In this document: positions 9,701 through 16,993 of the stretch, piece by piece | How positions within the stretch are numbered: position 1 is the stretch's first letter | Layout: the number at the start of each line of letters is the position of its first letter | DNA from: Ramicandelaber brevisporus | Taxonomy: Eukaryota; Kickxellomycota; Ramicandelaberales; Ramicandelaberaceae | Direction: 5' to 3' | DNA length: 21,429 nucleotides | Assembly (NCBI GenBank): GCA_025201865.1 | Contig: MU602818.1 | Span: forward strand, 25,017-46,445 | Position numbers and translations under genes: made by a program | The notes under the pieces: model-generated | What the model was told of the DNA's origin: nothing | What the model saw: only the letters and a program-made list of their open reading frames with translations | Databases searched by the model: none

Positions 9701-10821
9701 ACATTCTCTACAGATTTACGAGCAGCATCGGAGTCCTCGGCAAAGATGGTGTCAGCAAATGAACTGCTAACACAGGCAGGACAGTTGGCAAATCCAGATA
9801 AAGTAGCCAGCAGCATTCCAGCATATTGCATGACATCAACTGGGAACGAGTCTGGAGATGATAAAACACGCAGGCACGACAGCAGCACTGATCTCAAGTC
9901 ATCAATCTTATCAAGCAAATTGACATGTCCAACACCTGAATCACTGTCGCTGGTGCCAGGAACAATCGGTGGAGGCAACTTGACCAAAATACTCATTGCT
10001 GTCTTCAATGCATTTCGGACGGCATCTTGACATTCAGCTAATACCATGGACGCCAATGTGCCATTGTTTTCAGTGGATGGATCTGTTTCTGTACAGCGTG
10101 AGATGCTCTCGGCAATCTGCTTCGCAAACACATTCAACAACTCGCCACGAATCGGGATCAACACTGACAATCCGACATCAAGCTCAATCAGCACAAACAG
10201 ACACAGACTGCGCTGGAGCAACGATACATGGGAATAACGGCCAGATCCAGTCAAGTAATCAGTCACGCTCGTACCAAACATGGCCGTCACAACATTGGTC
10301 ACACTGTGCTCAGAGTTTGACGAAGGATGGAGGCGATCGTGCGCAGCAATACACGCACGTAGTAATGAGATGCAGTGGCGACGCGCAGTTATATCAACGC
10401 CATCGAGAACCAAATGAATCGCGACTGGCGCCAAACATCCAACTAAAACCTGACGCGCTGCCACAGCATTAGAATCACCATCTGAAACATTCGAGTCGTT
10501 CGCAAACTGTGTTATGGCGCGTTGCACATTCTGAATAGTTGCAGACTGAGTCTTCCAGCCAGCTGGTGCTGCTGGCGCTACCGGTGTTGCTTTTGCTGTT
10601 GCACTACTGGATGTCGATTGTGTTGGAACAACAACCGACTTGAGCAAGTCGAACGCGGTAACAAGCTTGCCATATGGAGATTTCGAGCCAGCAGCCTCTT
10701 TACGCAGCGTGGCAACGGTGGATTCGGCGCTGCGGAACAGATCTACGTGTTCTGGCAGGAACGTCGTGGCTGCACGCGGCTCCTGGCTACTACCTGGCTT
10801 AATCTTGGTCAAGTTCGACAT
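3748..10821 (-). CDS. THADA/Trm732-like tRNA 2'-O-methylation scaffold (DUF2428, HEAT-like repeats)
   Basis: Encodes 2357 residues in one exon. Diagnostic THADA/Trm732 blocks are seen in order: TRRSAGVPLYVLAIL at about 1393-1407, HATNILRTLFLDQNLGNDVL at about 1506, WAVRNCSTMLFTALLIRVFG at about 1540, and FFSRFPSMREFLL at about 1607. The rest is helical, HEAT-like. In yeast and man, Trm732/THADA partners the Trm7/FTSJ1 methyltransferase for ribose methylation of tRNA position 32 in the anticodon loop. This protein is longer than yeast Trm732 (about 1420) and human THADA (about 1950). Extra length comes partly from low-complexity inserts: polyGln at about 434-442 and 1247-1255, a Gln-rich run at about 1440-1452, and Gly/Ala/Ser-rich sequence at about 570-590. 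A HEATR5/Laa1 protein was considered but the DUF2428 blocks exclude it. It is convergent with the gene to its left. Confidence 0.9.
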   Translation of the reverse strand: MSNLTKIKPGSSQEPRAATTFLPEHVDLFRSAESTVATLRKEAAGSKSPYGKLVTAFDLLKSVVVPTQSTSSSATAKATPVAPAAPAGWKTQSATIQNVQRAITQFANDSNVSDGDSNAVAARQVLVGCLAPVAIHLVLDGVDITARRHCISLLRACIAAHDRLHPSSNSEHSVTNVVTAMFGTSVTDYLTGSGRYSHVSLLQRSLCLFVLIELDVGLSVLIPIRGELLNVFAKQIAESISRCTETDPSTENNGTLASMVLAECQDAVRNALKTAMSILVKLPPPIVPGTSDSDSGVGHVNLLDKIDDLRSVLLSCLRVLSSPDSFPVDVMQYAGMLLATLSGFANCPACVSSSFADTIFAEDSDAARKSVENVFGITSSTAESQQISRMLIECRNSPASLICVTRGLACTLSPSILLQPVGEGVNCCSHRRSHTQQQQQQQQQHSLQRKSSGLRRQSSLGHRLLSDDTTHLSVVTTLSTSSSTASLSSIGGGDGTTLLSSLFGAIDILLKGNHPSFLRSLVFESLANWLDLARTLLSHSSPAVETVPPAGIESLRILCAEFTASASVSTPISDGAGAGGSSAGVGSAGGRLLSVSPVPTSPSPFEMHPPLETDRLTEVLGYVWDNWDDAVEIVQHKVRAVFCAVLSLGAELATDSIGRARFIASVSRRVLSLSWAHRAKYSLLATLLPYVAGSHVDIIAECTIDNDAVSKACRGSPAAALLALDNTLLSGLFAHMRTAVMAHRGAELLRAMLAIPDNTEEAELAESWRNVWVESIAQSVTRDVSTGHCKWIPQIIVPQLLERRPQWIQSIMAAISTFSSSTASEDARTRSLVAVFRVARNKNLADFDENDSSSASVLNADTMIAALDGPDVYLAIEIMAIACDTKRIALLPSQTELSIFYRGIVRHIDCVVPEYRQKLTGWLHNMFTRMQGGLSKLEKERASSSLFLHRFESGTLVTDSGKMPGEETLAKARRTIDTAAFESKRMTAFVQQLAGLCRDGLRPGATFQRTFQCLFILSQMIKFWGTAHSTSTVSENACRVNASIISKELTIALLHVLSDLYEINRQSAYSLLVQVPHPIDGLDSFSQVQQLATDAMDAIGNKREGESIGAATMLRLVFTKFVVELGWPIRLLPTSHSSSVDATNEDVDISSAALVFMSDMLQLVQSRIEVARISLADAAQNAPIHGLIHALRSLIESVNFGSPAVQQRAGEWRKILIKVRQLVADVLGVTMTVLSDQSPEGNLPDSVQQQQQQQQYTNDDIEESTTGYNLAGEGSGRLVHQDVGTYCWRAIKEATALLCTSVTHPPLRRAKADKDQVYFIETVDVIAAGDTLRSALLSLRHRGAFAAVHPMFAEICRFMMSQPREQYGNELATVPAQWLEECLASLADSDVSITRRSAGVPLYVLAILSSESRSRRTLVPAAMERLLAYAATPVDQYEAQQLQQQQSQQDLLLAPADTKPSTSPFGPATKSTSPSPVPQGSTTKTGSGAERTKAALLLTSASMTVVHATNILRTLFLDQNLGNDVLPYAGRAFELAIRGHSAATWAVRNCSTMLFTALLIRVFGAVVSRLEGEFMSQSGIASDTSDAAASAPVQTDAEHKVHGLTSRVFFSRFPSMREFLLTDLRSSVEASSLSVSKSLTVSLRPQLYPILALLSRLRPSLFDTNTSASDSTDQTRRAGDWSTAPFIPLLAACTANPVLAVRESAARSLAHLIDPHQVMPYIISTLESMSSVANAHNALHGKWLSVLALTKTHLQYAVNDAHVLGVDNLRRAGEACLNVLRTVAANDRCPSTIASCLVASTALAKVLHHASKSSDGKSLGCTAQQLGEAIIQLALAVSGDGLVDERLFADVGVTAMRDAAVHALIVLLPLGLSSASAGFNSTAAVICSISDGLNADVLANAFEQLSGMIRNGINWTDDELSSLLRLAIRKLTQLGILQTIDDDTDTYFPPLGAAALDLVCAIIQRNSSSIMQLLSNIGESLEHLWEITEYLAPLESSYALVASTTTCVASKQHPGMVEAPKERDAFVHVPLMVRVEAVILRGVLITQILSSPAAISAQKTAKWIELWASELLLMSNEEVCLPMREAAAESISIAMSHLVSILGGNTTPSAVRHLYSAMARLLLDDDEDIRDVLANVLHSIRQSVPRVLPMTAITTGLIYQLATLLIDIRMSANSTAVGLDSTLVMIMLDRMAESAVSDIVSSSHQLIGMQIAGEFETEGTNVLFKRERRNIYKDDLEEIRCCHQLLNAYLATQTTLSSLSTELATELARYATQSATTLQTVLKHVERIGGSTNKSALLGEPWSISPIVHVELCRAILLAQVVKMIDSSAINSEALISMVSAISQFGLHPHFETISRI

Positions 10822-11172
10822 GCTTGTGGCAAATCTGAAGTGCGCTTATTATTTTTGGGATTCAACGTGTATTTTGCTGCCACATAAACCCGAAAGTTGA
10901 CAGCAGCTCCAACTCTATCAGCAGAAATCAACAACAGTAAACGTGCAGTCGATGCGATCCAATCTGAGATACCCGATGCAGTCGAGTAACAGCACACAGT
11001 GATATCGGACAGACAACGACAACTCAATGCCGAACGCAACTGAGTCTTGTAACTAACTAATAGAATTATTCATCATCATTGACTTTAAACTTGTTGGTGC
11101 ATATCGAATGGATGGAAGGCAAGTGAGAAACAGTTAGTGCAGAGTGGAAAAAGTAAATATGCAGATTGCAGA

Positions 11173-11226
11173 GAAAGTGAGTGCAGTGAGGGGGAAAGAA
11201 TGTGAATGGCAAGAAAGTGAGTGCAG
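11173..11226. repeat. Dispersed GAAAGTGAGTGCAG repeat in intergenic DNA
   Basis: A 14-base sequence occurs at 11173-11186 and again at 11213-11226, in a purine-rich part of the gap 10822-11292. That gap otherwise holds only the upstream region of the THADA-like gene and the presumed 3' UTR of the small peptide gene; I see no gene in it. Confidence 0.7.
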
Positions 11227-11292
11227 AGTGTCAAAGAATGCAGGGTAATGTTATAGCAGGTGTTCCGGTGCTATGTATGATAGAGTGATTGT

Positions 11293-11502
11293 TTACGGTT
11301 TACGCTTTGCAGCAATCCGTGCAAGGTGGGGACCAAGACCGGCGAGGAAGAATAGTGGACGTGCCTTAGCATAGGCCTTTGGAATTGGAACCGGAGCTGG
11401 GGCAGGAGCAGGAGCAGGAACTGGGCGAGCGTCAACCATATCGATGTTGAACAAGCTCATCATGAGCATAGCGAACAGGAGGAAGAATGCGGTGAACTTC
11501 AT
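11293..11502 (-). CDS. Small secreted cationic peptide precursor with Pro/Ala spacer
   Basis: Encodes 69 residues from the ATG at 11502. An upstream in-frame ATG at 11562 would put 20 His/Phe-rich residues in front of the signal peptide and is rejected. Residues 1 to about 25 form a hydrophobic signal peptide ending VDA. Residues 26-41 are a Pro-Ala/Pro-Val spacer (RPVPAPAPAPAPVPIP). Residues 42-69 form a basic segment with a hydrophobic patch (ARPLFFLAGLGPHLARIAAK) and a KRKP end, with no Cys and no acidic residue. It could be a secreted signalling peptide, a membrane-active peptide or a small wall protein; the sequence does not decide. A TATA-like element lies about 125 bases upstream. No family is recognised. 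Confidence 0.7.
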   Translation of the reverse strand: MKFTAFFLLFAMLMMSLFNIDMVDARPVPAPAPAPAPVPIPKAYAKARPLFFLAGLGPHLARIAAKRKP

Positions 11503-11625
11503 TGCTGTGGATATGCGAGTATGCAAACGATGCTGAAAATGTATGTGCGAGAAAAAGTGCAAGTGAGTGAGCGAGAGTTGGAAAGAAGCGAACGAAGTCG
11601 CGAACGAATGGCGAATCGACGCAGT

Positions 11626-11633
11626 CTTATATT
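11626..11633 (-). promoter_or_regulatory. TATA-like element of the small peptide gene
   Basis: AATATAAG on the minus strand lies about 125 bases upstream of the ATG at 11502, similar to the TATA-to-ATG distance of the secreted-protein genes. The rest of 11634-12117 shows no gene and presumably carries the upstream region of this gene and the 3' UTR of the neighbouring membrane-protein gene. Confidence 0.4.
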
Positions 11634-12117
11634 CATCCTCTTGCTTTGCTATTCACAAATGTTCGTCAATAGAGTCTTGTAGCAGCGAATACCAGCAAAG
11701 CCGCTCATTTACAATTAACTGCACTCTGCTATTCATTCTTCCCACAAAGCGGCTGAGTTGCTGCTGCCATTGACTACCACACTATTCGAATAAAAAGCCT
11801 CGAAAAAGCTATTCAATCAACGTTCGCTTCATACACCAAGAGACAACTTTAACGAGGGAAAATGGTTGGGGCTATAGCATTATTCACAAACAGGCACGCC
11901 GAAAACGAGGCTTTTCTAATGTCACTCTTGCGATATCAACTCGAAAAGAATCAAAAGTGTTTATAGTGGCAGCTAGTGCATGTAGAGAGACGCAGAAAGA
12001 GAGTCCAGATATGCTTGAGGGTCGAATGAACCAGAGCCAAGTGTTGAGAAATGGCGATGTGTGTGTGCTTTGGTGTTGTTTAAAAGCAAAGAGTGTAATT
12101 CAACTAAGAGAAAGGTT

Positions 12118-13518
12118 CTAACGAGTAATGGGACTATCGGTGTCAACAGGACTGACAACGAATAGATCGGTTTGACTAGCCGATGTTATTTGAGTAGTTG
12201 TTGCAATCACCTGTGGAATAGCGATGGATATATTCGGCTGTTGGTGATGTTGGTGATGCTGTTTGTGATGCTGCTCTAGCTGCATAGTGATGTACTGCTG
12301 TCGTTCCTGTAGCTTCTGAAGCTCAACTACGCGCTGGAATTCCTCCGAGTCAATCTCCTCGTACTCAAAGTCTTCGTCATTGTCATTGTCATTGTCATCG
12401 CCATTGTCATCGCCATTGCCAGTTGTGGCTAATGCTGGATTTGGTACATCCACAGCTTGAAGCACCTTGCTACGTTTATCCATTTCACTGAGCTTCTGCT
12501 GTTTCGATTTGCGACTACGTTTGATGATGAGAATCACAATTAAAGCAACTACAACTACGCTTAACACGCAGCCAACTATAATGCCAATTAATACGCCGAA
12601 TGATAAGCCACCATCTTGAGGTAATAGTATATCTTTGGTGTCATTGCTGTTGATTGCCTCGTCAATCTGTCTCTGATATGCGGCAAGTTGCAAATAGACA
12701 TTATATTTATATGTGTCACCATAAACACCAAGGAAAATACCAACGAGTCCAAAGGAATTCTTTTCATTTGGTAAAGCCTCATTGGTGTGAGTGCCGTCGG
12801 ATGATGATGAAAGTAAAAGATCATCTTGATAATGAGTACCTGTAGCCACTTCAGTGCAGATTACATATGTCTCATTACGAAGATCACCATCAAGCTTACC
12901 CAAAGAATTATTGCAGGTGCTGAATGGCTGCGGTATCACACGTGATGGTTGACTCTGACCGCTGCTATTGAACTGCATATGATAAAGAGTCAATGGCAGT
13001 GTTGACAGCGAAGTGATATTCACAGTGGAGCCATCCTTATACTGAGTGATGTTCATCTTTTCAAATTTACCACTAGTGACTCTGGCAAGTACCAACTCGG
13101 ATGGCAATGGTGTTGTAGTGCTTTGAAGCATTGCTGACCGATCTCCAGTACTCTTCGTGTTGTTTTGAGCACTACTGTTAGTAGTAACAGAGTTAGTCTC
13201 TATCTTACCATCGCCATTAATGCATTTTGAAGATGCAATCAGATACATACTGTCCTTGTTGGATCCATCCACAGTCTTTGTACCAACCGCGGCAAAGAAG
13301 CAGCTGATATTACTACTGCTGTTGTGCTGTGAGCTGTTGTCATTGTTTGCATTGGTCATAAAAGCGTATTCTGACACCTGTTGCGAGTAAACTTCAGTAA
13401 ATACTGGCGCAACGTCACCCTTCGATGGCGATTCGTACTGAATACCGCGAGGATACGGATCCAGATGCCAGCAAGTGGCAAGCCCAGCGTACATCAACAG
13501 AACCAGAACGAACAGCAT
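12118..13518 (-). CDS. Receptor-like single-pass type I membrane protein (paralog A)
   Basis: Encodes 466 residues. Order: signal peptide (1 to about 17); ectodomain of about 285 residues with many N-glycosylation sequons (for example NNSS, NIS, NIT, NET) and Cys73, Cys99, Cys202 and Cys221; transmembrane helix at about 306-332 followed by a KRSRKSK stop-transfer; cytosolic tail of about 134 residues. The ectodomain ends in a helical YQRQIDEAI block. The tail has an Asp/Asn run (370-383), the motif DEDFEYEEIDSEEFQRV (381-397), a His/Gln-rich segment, a NISIAIP block and VSPVDTDSPIT near the end. The same architecture and motifs occur in the next gene. I recognise no family. It is probably a plasma-membrane sensor or adhesion protein whose tail recruits partners; that is inference. 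Confidence 0.82.
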   Translation of the reverse strand: MLFVLVLLMYAGLATCWHLDPYPRGIQYESPSKGDVAPVFTEVYSQQVSEYAFMTNANNDNSSQHNSSSNISCFFAAVGTKTVDGSNKDSMYLIASSKCINGDGKIETNSVTTNSSAQNNTKSTGDRSAMLQSTTTPLPSELVLARVTSGKFEKMNITQYKDGSTVNITSLSTLPLTLYHMQFNSSGQSQPSRVIPQPFSTCNNSLGKLDGDLRNETYVICTEVATGTHYQDDLLLSSSSDGTHTNEALPNEKNSFGLVGIFLGVYGDTYKYNVYLQLAAYQRQIDEAINSNDTKDILLPQDGGLSFGVLIGIIVGCVLSVVVVALIVILIIKRSRKSKQQKLSEMDKRSKVLQAVDVPNPALATTGNGDDNGDDNDNDNDEDFEYEEIDSEEFQRVVELQKLQERQQYITMQLEQHHKQHHQHHQQPNISIAIPQVIATTTQITSASQTDLFVVSPVDTDSPITR

Positions 13519-13648
13519 TGTATAATCGCAGTGATAGTATATGGAACGTAAAAGTCAGGTGGAAGGAAGACACTGTGCAAATAGAGGGTTGGCGAGCTGA
13601 CCGCTCCCTCCCCAAATCCTTTTTTCAGTCGAGAAAAGACTGTTGAGA

Positions 13649-13678
13649 AATGTATGTATGTATGTACGCATGCATGCA
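13649..13678. repeat. Tetranucleotide (GTAT/GCAT) microsatellite
   Basis: A run of GTAT units passing into GCAT units lies upstream of paralog A, in the 254-bp gap between the two receptor-like genes. No gene is seen in that gap. Confidence 0.8.
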
Positions 13679-13772
13679 CATCAACCCGCATCCGCCAGTG
13701 TGTGTGTATGCGAACTTCAGATAGTAAATAATAGTACATGTTGGTTTGAACAATTAAAATGATGTGTTTTGT

Positions 13773-15384
13773 TTAGTTGGAAGTAGAGACAACGCGTTCA
13801 AAGTCAGTGATGGGGCTCTCAATGTTGTCTGGGCTGATGGGCATCATTTCGGGTTGGACTTGGTTGACAATGTGTGAGTTACTAAGCTGAGCCAGCGGGA
13901 TCATGATGGTGACACTTGGCGGCCGTGGTCCACTGGTCGCTGCTTGTTGCTCTTGTTGCTGCTGCTCAATGACACGTTGGAACTCTTCCGGATCAAGTTC
14001 ATCATATTGGTAATCCTCATCGTCATCGTCATCGCCATCGCCATCGTCATTGTCATAATTATCGTGCCTGGAGGCCGCCGCCACGACTGTAGCGCCAGTA
14101 CCACCACCTGCTGCGGCTGCTGCTACTGTTAGAGGAGCTGCCGATCCAGTGTTAGAATGGCCATTTGAAACAGCCTCAAGAGACTTCTCGGCCAGTAGCT
14201 GATGATTGCCACGACGTCGTTTTAATATGAAGAATGTCACAGCTACGATCACCACCAACGCAACTGCACCAACCGCTATGCCAACCTTCGCACCAGCTGA
14301 CAGACCATCTCCGCTATCAGTGCCTGTGTTTGGTGATTCAGTGCCAGATGAAGGAGGAGGCTGAATGCCGTTATTACCAGTACCATTCTTGCCACTAATA
14401 GCAGTTTGGATTTGCTGTTGATAGCTTTCAAGTCGTAAAATGACATTGAATTGCTCAGTTGTATTTGAACTGCAACGGTCATTGTAGCGAATACCAATAA
14501 GTTTTGCACCATCACTAGCATTTGGAAGACGACCTTCTATAAATGACCAATCTGATGAAGCCTCGAAGAGTAACTCGCCTTGATTATCAGTACATTTCTC
14601 GACTGGAAGACAAATAGCATTATCATCCTTGAGCAAACCTTGCTGTTCATCTGATACCAAACCCTTGCATTGTTCAAGGCCGACTGTTGATTTAGCCCTA
14701 AGTGGTTCAAACTTAAAGTTTGTATCATTTATCTTCCTAACAGCCATGAGATAAAAATAAGGGACTGGCCCTGGAGTCGGATTATTATTGTGTTTGTAAT
14801 TTGATATTGGAAACGGCGAGAACGCATCTTGATTCTTCTTCGACATACTTGCCAGCGTGAATAAATTTGATACATTCAGAGACAAAAGAGTTGCTGTACG
14901 AGCGCCTTCTTTCTTGATGGAGTTAATTTTGTCTGTTCGATTGCTGAAACAGTTGGGTGAGGTAACAAGATAAACCTGATCTGGGTTGGTTACTGGAGTT
15001 TCATGTCGAAACGCTGCGAACAAACATTTGCTGACCATTTCATTATTGCTGTCCAAGTTACCTTCCATGTATGCGAAGCCATTAGATGTATTGTGTATAG
15101 GAACCAGTTTCATGTCGAAACGCTGCGAACAAACATTTGCTGACCATTTCATTATTGCTGTCCAAGTTACCTTCCATGTATGCGAAGCCATTAGATGTAT
15201 TGTGTATAGGAACCTCAGTCAGTAAGTTACTCTCGAGAGAGTTACTGGGGTCAAATCTTGGTAACTTGTCTTTGCGAACAAATTGGCCAAGTCGATCACC
15301 ATTGTATGGCAATGCTGCGAACAGTCCTGCAAGCTGCACGACCAACAACATCACCACCAGCAACAGCACCGAGCGCACAAGCAT
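13773..15384 (-). CDS. Receptor-like type I membrane protein (paralog B); frame interrupted by a 109-bp tandem duplication or intron
   Basis: The ATG at 15384 opens a signal peptide (MLVRSVLLLVVMLLVVQLAGLFA). The frame continues through the ectodomain start to a TAA at 15082-15084. The rest of the protein is in another frame down to 13773. Removing one 109-bp unit, as splicing of 15170..15062 would do, gives join(13773..15061, 15171..15384), 1503 nt and 500 residues. Paralog A supports this product: Thr-Glu-Val, a YAFM/AYME region, then C(F/L)FAA, (M/V)YL(I/V)xSxxC, FNVxLxLxxYQxQIxxAI, a transmembrane helix (about 326-350), an acidic run, DEDYQYDELDPEEFQRV, VTIMIP and ISPDNIESPIT. Unspliced, it would encode only 100 residues. 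It could therefore be a functional two-exon gene, a fresh pseudogene or an assembly error. Confidence 0.75.
14997..15214. repeat. Perfect 109-bp tandem duplication (two copies)
   Basis: Copy 1 spans 14997-15105 and copy 2 spans 15106-15214, identical base for base. The length is 36 codons plus one base, so it shifts the frame of the receptor-like gene it lies in. Flanking bases differ on both sides, so the period is exactly 109 with no extra partial copy. Confidence 0.97.
15062..15170 (-). other. Candidate intron created by the tandem duplication
   Basis: On the coding strand each repeat unit contains GGAAGGTAACTT. Using the GT in the upstream copy (15170-15169) and the AG in the downstream copy (15063-15062) defines a 109-nt GT-AG segment. 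Its donor is AG/GTAACT and its branch-like site is CTAAT, with the A at 15082, 20 nt before the 3' end. No other AG lies between branch and acceptor. Removal (phase 1, inside a Gly codon) restores the frame. The weak point is a poor pyrimidine tract. Confidence 0.55.
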
Positions 15385-15946
15385 TCTGAGCAAAACTAGA
15401 TAGAATCACAACAAAAGTACAAGCAAAAACAAGAGTACAAGTACAAGCAAAAGAAAGGGAAAAAGAATAGGAAAGGAGAGGAGAGGAAAGGAAAGGATTC
15501 AAGCTCGACAGCACGGCAGAACGAAGGCTATAACACGATGCCAACTTTATGAATGAACGGCCGAGTGTATGTCAAAGCGCGCGTGCAGAAAAAAGGGTTG
15601 CGAGGAATGCGGAATAATAGTGCGAAAGGATATGTCCACATTCGTACAGTCTCAAAAAAAAAAATGAAGCACATACCCTGATCCTTTGCAGAAATGCGCT
15701 ATTTTTGACCGGGAGGGGGAAGTGCTTCAACATTGGGATGCAAGCCTCTTGCATGACTGTGTCGCGAAAAGAGACTGTATCTGCCTTTTCTTTTCTTTCA
15801 AAAAAACAAAAAGTGCCAGCTTTGGTGGCGGCAGCATTGAACGATGGTCAACTTGCCCAGTATTGTAGAATCAGATGGATGCAATGTTGACGTGATTTCT
15901 TTGTATTTTTCTATTTCTACTTTAATTCTCTCGCTCTGCTGCCAAG
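15385..15946. promoter_or_regulatory. Divergent intergenic region between paralog B and SNF8
   Basis: These 562 bases separate two divergently transcribed genes and should hold both promoters. Features seen are a purine-rich tract at about 15420-15495 (pyrimidine-rich leader on the minus strand), a CATAAAG TATA-like element on the minus strand near 15550, and an A-run at about 15654-15664. No gene, tRNA or conserved coding signal is seen; short reading frames here look spurious. Confidence 0.45.
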
Positions 15947-16795
15947 ATGAGGAAAGGTGTTGGAGTAGCAGGCATTAAGCGGCAGCAAGCCTTCCACGAA
16001 CAGCTGCGTCGTGCCGGAGATGAGCTAGCTCGGCAACAACTCGATCGCCTCAACAGTCAGCTCGAATCGTTCAAACGAAATCTCGAGACGTTTGCTCACG
16101 AACATCGCAAGGACATTGAAAGCAACCCAGTGTTCCGAGCGCGGTTCCAACGGCTGTGCCGACGGCTCGGTGTGGACCTGCTGGCTTCAAACAAGTCGTA
16201 CTGGTCGAGTCTCTTTGGAGTTGGCGAGTTTTATCATGAGCTTGGTATTCAGATCATCGAGGCGTGTTTGCAATCGCGCAAGCTGGATGGCGGGCTAACG
16301 GAATTGTCGATTGTGAAAAGACGAGTGGAGAAGATGCGAGCTGGTTTGACGGGAACGATTGTGGATTCGACGTCGAGCTCGGTAGCACCGAGAAAGGGCA
16401 GAGTAGTGCAAGCAATCAGCGATGAGGACATTGTTCGAGCTGTGGAGGCACTGAAGCCGCTTGGATCTGGGTTCTGCATTGTCACATTTGATTCAGCGGG
16501 CAGCGGTGGGTCTGACGAGGGCGATTCATCAAGGCAACTGAAGCGACTTGTACAATCTGTGCCTCGCGAACTGACATCTGACCAGTCTGTCGTTCTTGGC
16601 CGTGCTCAGCGAACTGGCAATGTCACATTGGATGACTTGTGTGCACACGGCCGAGATACACCTGGATGGACTCGCGAAAGAGCACAATCCACTTTAGACG
16701 CCATGCTACGAGACGGACTCTGCTGGTTGGATATTGATCCTGCCAATAACAACATGCACAGCTACTGGGTGCCGTCCTACTTTGTCACCATGTAA
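15947..16795 (+). CDS. SNF8: ESCRT-II subunit Vps22/SNF8 (EAP30 family)
   Basis: Encodes 282 residues in one exon. The start matches the family (MRKGVGVAGI, human form beginning with a similar RRGVG(A)G). An N-terminal helical region (about 12-60) is followed by the hallmark run FRARFQRLCRRLGVDLLASN (63-82) and the block WSSLFGVGEFYHELGIQIIE (86-105). Two winged-helix domains follow (about 155-282), with ALKPLGSGFCIV (168-179), LVQSVPRELTSDQSVVL (201-217) and the C-terminal GLCWLDI (257-263) and YWVPSYF (273-279). Vps22 with Vps36 and two Vps25 forms ESCRT-II, which works on endosomes in sorting ubiquitinated cargo into multivesicular bodies. It is slightly longer than the human protein (258) because of Ser/Gly-rich inserts at about 138-152 and 183-198. 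Confidence 0.95.
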   Translation: MRKGVGVAGIKRQQAFHEQLRRAGDELARQQLDRLNSQLESFKRNLETFAHEHRKDIESNPVFRARFQRLCRRLGVDLLASNKSYWSSLFGVGEFYHELGIQIIEACLQSRKLDGGLTELSIVKRRVEKMRAGLTGTIVDSTSSSVAPRKGRVVQAISDEDIVRAVEALKPLGSGFCIVTFDSAGSGGSDEGDSSRQLKRLVQSVPRELTSDQSVVLGRAQRTGNVTLDDLCAHGRDTPGWTRERAQSTLDAMLRDGLCWLDIDPANNNMHSYWVPSYFVTM

Positions 16796-16993
16796 ACTAT
16801 TGCCAGCTTATTTTGAAATGTACAGTACAACTGGGATATCTAGCATACATAGAGAGGCAGTGAAGCAGTTATCAGGGAGGAGCGGATCGATGTATAGAGA
16901 TGCAAGAGATGCAATGATGTCTTTCCATTTGATGGTGTTGGATATGTTTGTATGATGTGGCTATTTTGAGCTTCCGTTCTTTCAGGAGACAAA

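Noticed and set aside
3748-10821. HEATR5/Laa1-type trafficking protein as an identity for the large gene
   Set aside because: Length and HEAT character fit, but the RRSAGVP, HATNILR, WAVRNCS and FFSRFPS blocks are those of THADA/Trm732.
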